Assembly (NCBI GenBank): GCA_045538015.1
Contig: JAZSQO010000145.1
Coordinates: forward strand, 1-17,529
Length of the DNA stretch: 17,529 nucleotides
Origin: SIG598 sp045538015
Lineage (GTDB): Bacteria; Bacillota; Clostridia; Oscillospirales; Acutalibacteraceae
Direction of reading: 5' to 3'
Positions 14,150 through 17,529 of the stretch are shown piece by piece. How positions within the stretch are numbered: position 1 is the stretch's first letter; every line of letters begins with the position of its first letter. The notes beneath the pieces were generated by a model. That model ran no database searches. It saw only the letters and a list, made by a program, of their open reading frames with translations, and was not told the origin of the DNA. The position numbers were made by a program, and so were the translations under genes.

Positions 14150-14377
14150 TCAGCCGAGGCTGTCAGCGGGCGGTTCTTCTCTTTGCCCGCAGGCGGCTCT
14201 GTCCACCGAGGCCTCGCCGGCCACATAGCCCACCGCCGAAGCGACAGCTCCGATGATGGCCACTATCTGGGTGGCGTTGTCCGGCTCGCCGCACAGAGCG
14301 GTCAGCACACAGCCGACCACCGCGCCGAGGGATATCCACAGCTTGCGGCTGGACAGCTTATTCCGTAACGTCTTCAT
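14150..14377 (-). CDS. Small phage membrane protein, probable holin
   Basis: 75 residues. It starts MKTLRNKLSSRKLWISLGAV, with a basic N-terminus and the SRKLW motif common in phage holin-like proteins. One helix spans about 12-30 and a second about 38-55, ending AGEASVDRAA. Its place at the end of the lysis cassette, on the endolysin strand, supports a holin that lets the lysin reach the wall. The ATG has GGGGAGG nine bases ahead; a longer in-frame version upstream lacks such a site. It overlaps the previous gene by 20 bases. No enzymatic motif is seen. Confidence 0.7.
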   Translation of the reverse strand: MKTLRNKLSSRKLWISLGAVVGCVLTALCGEPDNATQIVAIIGAVASAVGYVAGEASVDRAACGQREEPPADSLG

Positions 14378-14606
14378 CGCTTGTGTCCTCCCCATCCTTG
14401 GGCATATGCTTTGTCTTGCAGTTTTTGATGGAGGCAAGGGCGATTATCTCCGCTCCCCAGAAGGAGAACCAGGCCGTGGTAAGCGTGGGAGAAAGCTCGA
14501 TGCCCGTGGTAAAATGGGCTATGATCGCGGTGACGGCATACGCTATGACCGCTGTGACGGCGGCAATGAGCACGATGTTGCTCACCTTTTTCAGCTTCTT
14601 TTTCAT
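14358..14606 (-). CDS. Small phage membrane protein, holin or antiholin candidate
   Basis: 82 residues with two predicted helices (about 9-31 and 42-61) joined by a short loop with TTAWFSFWGAEIIALASIK, then an acidic tail. I recognise the TTAWFSFWGxE pattern from small proteins in lysis cassettes of gut Firmicutes phages, but know no proven function. Start: GTG at 14612 would lie one base after GGAGG, too close; the ATG at 14606, seven bases after it, is preferred. It starts just after the preceding gene's TGA. Confidence 0.65.
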   Translation of the reverse strand: MKKKLKKVSNIVLIAAVTAVIAYAVTAIIAHFTTGIELSPTLTTAWFSFWGAEIIALASIKNCKTKHMPKDGEDTSDEDVTE

Positions 14607-14608
14607 GG

Positions 14609-14920
14609 TCACTCCTCCGTCAGGTGGTCGGCGGCCTGCTCGTTGAGAAACCGGAGATAGGCCGCCTTGGCTTTGCTGTATTCCTCCTTGGCGTCCTTCA
14701 GCTCGCCGTTGGTCTTGCCCCGCTCAATGGCCACGGCGGTAGCGTAGGACAGCTTGCTGACCGCCATGGTCATCTGCAGGTTGAGCAGGCTCTCCCGGCG
14801 GCGGAGGACGGCACGCTCCTCGGCGTGGCTGTCCCGCTTTTTCTGGCCGCGCTGGAGGTAGTAGATGGCCAGCACCAGCACCACCGACTCGAAAAGCGTG
14901 GTCGCGATATACTGCCACAT
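14609..14920 (-). CDS. Phage membrane-anchored coiled-coil protein
   Basis: 103 residues: one N-terminal helix (about 2-20, YIATTLFESVVLVLAIYYL), then a charged, probably helical cytoplasmic or periplasmic part with many Lys, Glu and Ala that may form a coiled coil. It resembles in layout the small membrane proteins next to holins. The ATG overlaps the endolysin TGA by one base and has AGGGAGGT nine bases upstream. The longer open frame reaching 15079 is an antisense-like extension with a very Arg-rich composition and is rejected. Function unknown; a lysis-regulating role is inference from location. Confidence 0.65.
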   Translation of the reverse strand: MWQYIATTLFESVVLVLAIYYLQRGQKKRDSHAEERAVLRRRESLLNLQMTMAVSKLSYATAVAIERGKTNGELKDAKEEYSKAKAAYLRFLNEQAADHLTEE

Positions 14921-15603
14921 CACTGGCTTACCTCCCTGAGAGCGGCCAGAGTTTTCGCGCCGGCGACGGCATCCGTCTCGAGGCACATATCCCTCTGGAA
15001 GGAGCGGAGCGCGGCGGCGGTATTGCCGCCGAAGTCGCCGTCCACGGCGCAGTCGTAGCCCGCCCAGTCGAGTATCCACTGCATAGCACGGACACTTTCG
15101 CCTTCGCTGCCGATGCGCAGAGTGGACGCGCCCAGCTTATATGGACAGCTTTTCTTCTGGCCGCCGTGGGTGGACACGGTGATGTTCCTTCCGCCGGTGT
15201 TTTTCCAGAAATAACGTATAGGGCGGGTATCCACATGGATGAAATTTCCGGCGCTGCCGGTATAGCAGCCGACGCCGGTGAATCCAACCTCCTGAGCCAG
15301 CTTCGCCGCCTGAGCCGGAGTCATGCCGCTGACCGCGATATCAGCCGCCTTACCGTTTGTGTTGAGATGATAGGAGGAGGAAGCGCCGCCCACCACTCTG
15401 TTATGAAAGGCACAGCGATTGCCGCTGTTGACGGTTATGGTGCCGCCCGCCCGATTTCTCAGGATCTGCAGCTTGCGCGCGAGCTTTGAGTCCACTCTTG
15501 TCACGACGCAGCCGCAGGTCTTTCCTTTGCAGTCAAACTCCGCGGACTTGAAATTTCTTGTCAGCCGGACGCTTTTTCCTCTGGTATATTTTATCACTGC
15601 CAT
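14920..15603 (-). CDS. Phage endolysin: M15 peptidase with peptidoglycan-binding domain
   Basis: 227 residues. Residues about 10-130 form an M15A-type zinc peptidase: NFKSAEFDCKG, then SGNRCAFHNRVVGGASSSYH with His79, Asp88 in GKAADI, and FIHVD with His123 as the expected zinc ligands. Residues about 160-225 form a PG_binding_1 domain (LRIGSEGESVRAMQWIL, VDGDFGGNTAAALRSFQ). It should cleave peptide stems or cross-links of peptidoglycan at lysis. No signal peptide is present, so export needs a holin. The ATG at 15603 has GAGAGGA upstream; the frame continues upstream into the repeat element, but those codons are unlikely to be used. Confidence 0.9.
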   Translation of the reverse strand: MAVIKYTRGKSVRLTRNFKSAEFDCKGKTCGCVVTRVDSKLARKLQILRNRAGGTITVNSGNRCAFHNRVVGGASSSYHLNTNGKAADIAVSGMTPAQAAKLAQEVGFTGVGCYTGSAGNFIHVDTRPIRYFWKNTGGRNITVSTHGGQKKSCPYKLGASTLRIGSEGESVRAMQWILDWAGYDCAVDGDFGGNTAAALRSFQRDMCLETDAVAGAKTLAALREVSQ

Positions 15604-15636
15604 AATGGCAATCCTCTCTTTCTTTTGGTGAGAGTT

Positions 15637-15812
15637 AAGGCAATACCGCATAATTCTAAGTGCGATATTGCGCAGTCAGATTTTTCGTCAGACGATGCAA
15701 AAAGCGGAGCCAATACTTTTTGTATTGGCGAGCATTTTTGTGAAGTATGACGAAAAAGATGCAAGCAAGATTGCGCTTAAGTGCTTGCACGTAAATTGTG
15801 CGGTGTTGCCTT
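15637..15812 (-). mobile_element. 176-base inverted-repeat element (MITE-like), copy 2
   Basis: This copy lies in opposite orientation to the one at 6637-6812, with the same length and ends (TA|AGGC...GCCT|TA). Its apex hairpin, GCCAATAC/GTATTGGC (15709-15729), differs from copy 1 by a paired change that keeps the stem. The next arm, TTTTTCGTCA with TGACGAAAAA (15681-15690 and 15748-15757), is a perfect 10 bp here. It fills the gap between the 168-residue phage gene (stop four bases away) and the endolysin (start 33 bases away). No ORF is inside. Whether it moved by transposition or came with the phage is unknown. Confidence 0.8.
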
Positions 15813-15816
15813 ATAT

Positions 15817-16323
15817 TTATTCCAGCCATATCCGGTCTGCGGTTATGGTCTGGTTGTTGGCCTTTCCGCCGCCCTTGTACAGGAATATTCCCGCGTAATA
15901 TTCTCCCTGCCAGTCGGCCAGCGGCAGCTCGAGAACACCGGAGCTGTTCGTCGTAAGCTCAACTTCATCGGAGCATTTCACATAGCTCACGTCGTACAGC
16001 GAGCTGCCGAGCGTATCCCACAGGCACAGACGGATATTTCCGTTCTGATAATCGCAGGCGTAGGAGCAGCACAGCTTGCTGTACCCGGTCATATCCACCA
16101 GCGTCTGGGAGACGCAGTGGATACGGCGGGGATTGGACATACCCGAGGTGCTGTTCAGAGTGAATTTAAGGTACCCGTCGGCATATTCAAAGGTACCGGT
16201 ATTATTATAGGTTCTGAAGGTGCGGGCAAATGTCACCGGAGAGCTGCCACGGTCGTAGAGGTAAAAGCGTTTATCTCCCGCGCCTGAAGCCAGCAGCGAG
16301 CGGCGTCTTAGCAGCAGACTCAC
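15817..16323 (-). CDS. Phage structural protein of unknown function (168 residues)
   Basis: I do not recognise a named family. The protein begins MSLLLRRRSLLASGAG, a start often seen in phage tail-associated proteins. It then has alternating hydrophobic and polar beta-like segments with many Tyr, Ser and Thr, including GYLKFTLNS and LPLADWQGEYYAGIFLYKGG, reminiscent of jelly-roll or carbohydrate-binding folds. It lies between tail-fibre genes and the endolysin, so a tail-tip or host-binding role is likely. The GTG start overlaps the preceding TGA (GTGA) with only a weak ribosome binding site, implying coupled translation. Confidence 0.7.
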   Translation of the reverse strand: MSLLLRRRSLLASGAGDKRFYLYDRGSSPVTFARTFRTYNNTGTFEYADGYLKFTLNSTSGMSNPRRIHCVSQTLVDMTGYSKLCCSYACDYQNGNIRLCLWDTLGSSLYDVSYVKCSDEVELTTNSSGVLELPLADWQGEYYAGIFLYKGGGKANNQTITADRIWLE

Positions 16324-16433
16324 CGGACATCACCGCCCAACTGTGCGGCCACTTCGTCTCTGTATTCGGCGGGCACCTGTTCAAGGTTGATCCGGCCTAT
16401 CCTGACCTGCATGGAGAGGAATTTTATCTTCAT
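16320..16433 (-). CDS. Small phage protein, CD1375-like (37 residues)
   Basis: A 37-residue peptide beginning MKIKFLSMQVRIGRINLEQVP and ending with AEYRDEVAAQL. The pattern 'short hydrophobic start, then R-x-I/L-x-x-VP-x-x-YR-x-x-V' is that of the small CD1375-like proteins found after tail-fibre genes in many Firmicutes phages. The ATG overlaps the previous stop (ATGA), with GGGGGTGG upstream. The longer frame to 16529 is not supported. Role unknown. Confidence 0.7.
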   Translation of the reverse strand: MKIKFLSMQVRIGRINLEQVPAEYRDEVAAQLGGDVR

Positions 16434-16750
16434 ATTTCCACCCCCAGCATTTCCAGCAGCAGAAGCTCCACTGCCTCGAGGCGCTCTTCGACAGTGGGAG
16501 CACCGTCCTCTGCCGGAACATAATTCCACCGGCGGCAGATACCGGCCTCATTCTCCTCCCACACAAAGCCCGCCGGAACATATCCCTCGGGCGGCTGGGC
16601 AGGATTCTCCGTCACCGGCCTGAAGCCGCTGGCCGTCAGCAGCACCCGGTCGGTGGTTACCGTTACGCCGCCTTTTTTATTCTCTATCGGGAAATCAGGG
16701 CCGTGGAGCCTCAGTGCTCCGCCGACCAGTTTGCCGTATTTCTGTTTCAT
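16430..16750 (-). CDS. Phage tail-associated protein (106 residues)
   Basis: 106 residues: MKQKYGKLVGGALRLHGPDF at the start, LTASGFRPVTENP and EEGY-like PPEGYVPAGFVWEENEAGI in the middle, and a short helical end TVEERLEAVELLLLEML that could trimerise. This layout (short beta domain, then a small helix) is common in phage proteins encoded between the tail fibre and CD1375-like genes, sometimes called XkdW-like. Good start with GGGAG eight bases upstream, three bases after the fibre gene. A tail-fibre assembly or cap role is inference. Confidence 0.7.
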   Translation of the reverse strand: MKQKYGKLVGGALRLHGPDFPIENKKGGVTVTTDRVLLTASGFRPVTENPAQPPEGYVPAGFVWEENEAGICRRWNYVPAEDGAPTVEERLEAVELLLLEMLGVEI

Positions 16751-16753
16751 GGT

Positions 16754-17529
16754 TTACACTCCCTGAGTTTTCTTTACTATGCACCGGCCGCGGAGAATGG
16801 ATATTTCCCATGTCTCTCCGCTGACGGCGTCGGTGATGCTGTCGCCGGTGACGGAGAGACCGCTGAGAGTGATATCCGCGTCGGCGACGAAGGTGACCAC
16901 AAAGTGGCTGCCGTATTCCGGGCACACTGTTTCGCTGTCCGCCGACAGACTGAGGGCATCTGAAAGGGTGAGCGCATACAGCTTATTGTCCTCCGGGACG
17001 CCGCCAGAAAAGGAATTGAGCGCCTCATAGGTCAGCCCGGCCAGCGCCGCGGCAAGCTGAGGCTCGGTGCCGGAATAACCGGCATCGCAGGCGGTCTGAT
17101 AGGCCGATTTGCCGGCGTCACCCTTTTCGCCCTGAGGGCCTTGAGGGCCGGTCTCGCCGGTATCGCCTTTCTCTCCCTGAGGGCCTTGAGGGCCGGTCTC
17201 GCCGGTGTCGCCCTTTTCGCCCTGAGGGCCAGCGGGGCCGGGTTCGCCGGTGTCGCCCTTCTCTCCCTGAGAGCCTGCCGGGCCGGTCTCGCCGGTGTTG
17301 CCTTTCTCTCCCTGAGGGCCTTGAGGGCCGGTGTCGCCGGTGTCGCCCTTTTCGCCCTGAGGGCCTTGAGGGCCGGGTTCGCCGGTGTCACCCTTTTCGC
17401 CCTGAGGGCCTTGAGGGCCGGGTTCGCCGGTGTCGCCTTTTTCGCCCTGAGGGCCTTGTGGGCCGGTCTCTCCGGTGTCGCCTTTTTCGCCCTGAGGGCC
17501 AGCGGGGCCGGGTTCGCCGGTGTCGCCCT
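16754..17529 (-). CDS. Collagen-like phage tail fibre, N-terminus beyond the window
   Basis: An open frame on the reverse strand from the right edge to TAA at 16754-16756; no start is in the window. From the edge to about 17123 it is pure Gly-X-Y: nine units of consensus GDTGE(P/T)GP(Q/A)GPQGEK, 15 residues each. Gln, Glu-Lys and Lys-Gly-Asp placements are of the kind that stabilise triple helices without hydroxyproline. After GDAGKSAYQTACDAGYSGTE comes a non-repetitive C-terminal domain of about 115 residues, rich in beta-like segments (HFVVTFVADADITLSGLSV), ending ILRGRCIVKKTQGV. Such heads help trimers register and may bind the host. Collagen-like fibres are known in phages of gut Firmicutes. 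Confidence 0.85.
   Translation of the reverse strand, partial: GDTGEPGPAGPQGEKGDTGETGPQGPQGEKGDTGEPGPQGPQGEKGDTGEPGPQGPQGEKGDTGDTGPQGPQGEKGNTGETGPAGSQGEKGDTGEPGPAGPQGEKGDTGETGPQGPQGEKGDTGETGPQGPQGEKGDAGKSAYQTACDAGYSGTEPQLAAALAGLTYEALNSFSGGVPEDNKLYALTLSDALSLSADSETVCPEYGSHFVVTFVADADITLSGLSVTGDSITDAVSGETWEISILRGRCIVKKTQGV
17123..17527 (-). repeat. Nine tandem 45-base repeats in the collagen-like region
   Basis: Units of 45 bases (15 codons) repeat in frame at least nine times and continue past the right edge. Units differ mainly at two amino-acid positions (Pro/Thr and Gln/Ala) and at synonymous sites such as GAAAAG versus GAGAAA. This indicates expansion followed by shuffling or gene conversion between units. 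Confidence 0.9.

Noticed and set aside
17123..17527. Regularly spaced repeats as a CRISPR array
   Set aside because: The repeats are contiguous, in frame and encode Gly-X-Y; there are no unique spacers.

Overview
The window looks like a chromosomal segment of a G+C-rich anaerobic Firmicute, most likely a gut Clostridia of the Oscillospirales type. That placement is an inference from four things: the rplU-prp-rpmA order with an L27 carrying the Firmicutes N-terminal extension, genes such as tepA-like, mini-RNase III and YitT, strong GGAGG ribosome binding sites, and sigma-A promoters with 17-base spacers. The first 14 kb is host sequence. The last 3.4 kb is the tail-tip and lysis end of a prophage, cut by the right edge.

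Layout. 1-1683 (minus): a ClpP-fold TepA-like protein followed by undecaprenyl-diphosphatase (uppP, running off the left edge). A divergent promoter region at 1684-1926 carries a perfect 9+9 dyad. 1927-6672 (plus): a YdcF/SanA-like membrane protein, then a shikimate-pathway cluster of a divergent aroB homologue, aroC, a translationally coupled cyclase-family hydrolase and an EamA/DMT exporter. 6888-7664 (plus): uridine phosphorylase, ending in a strong, probably bidirectional terminator. 7740-8594 (minus): an MscS channel. 8693-13846 (minus): rplU-prp-rpmA, terminator, GNAT-obg-mrnC, then yitT-bioY.

The prophage part (14150-17529, minus) reads, in transcription order: collagen-like tail fibre (45-base repeats), a 106-residue tail protein, a 37-residue CD1375-like peptide, a 168-residue structural protein, an M15 peptidase endolysin with a peptidoglycan-binding domain, and three small membrane proteins that look like the holin module. 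It ends beside the rplU promoter region, with no tRNA or integrase at this edge.

The most interesting signal is a 176-base non-coding element present twice: at 6637-6812 in the host part and, in opposite orientation, at 15637-15812 inside the prophage cassette. It has terminal inverted repeats and TA at both ends, an 8-bp apical hairpin that keeps pairing through a compensatory change, and a 72-base right end identical in both copies. In both places it fills the space between two co-directional genes in the same orientation relative to transcription. The first copy also supplies the last 11 codons of the DMT gene. The second notable signal is the aroB homologue: it is intact and next to aroC but has lost several residues that are nearly invariant in dehydroquinate synthases.
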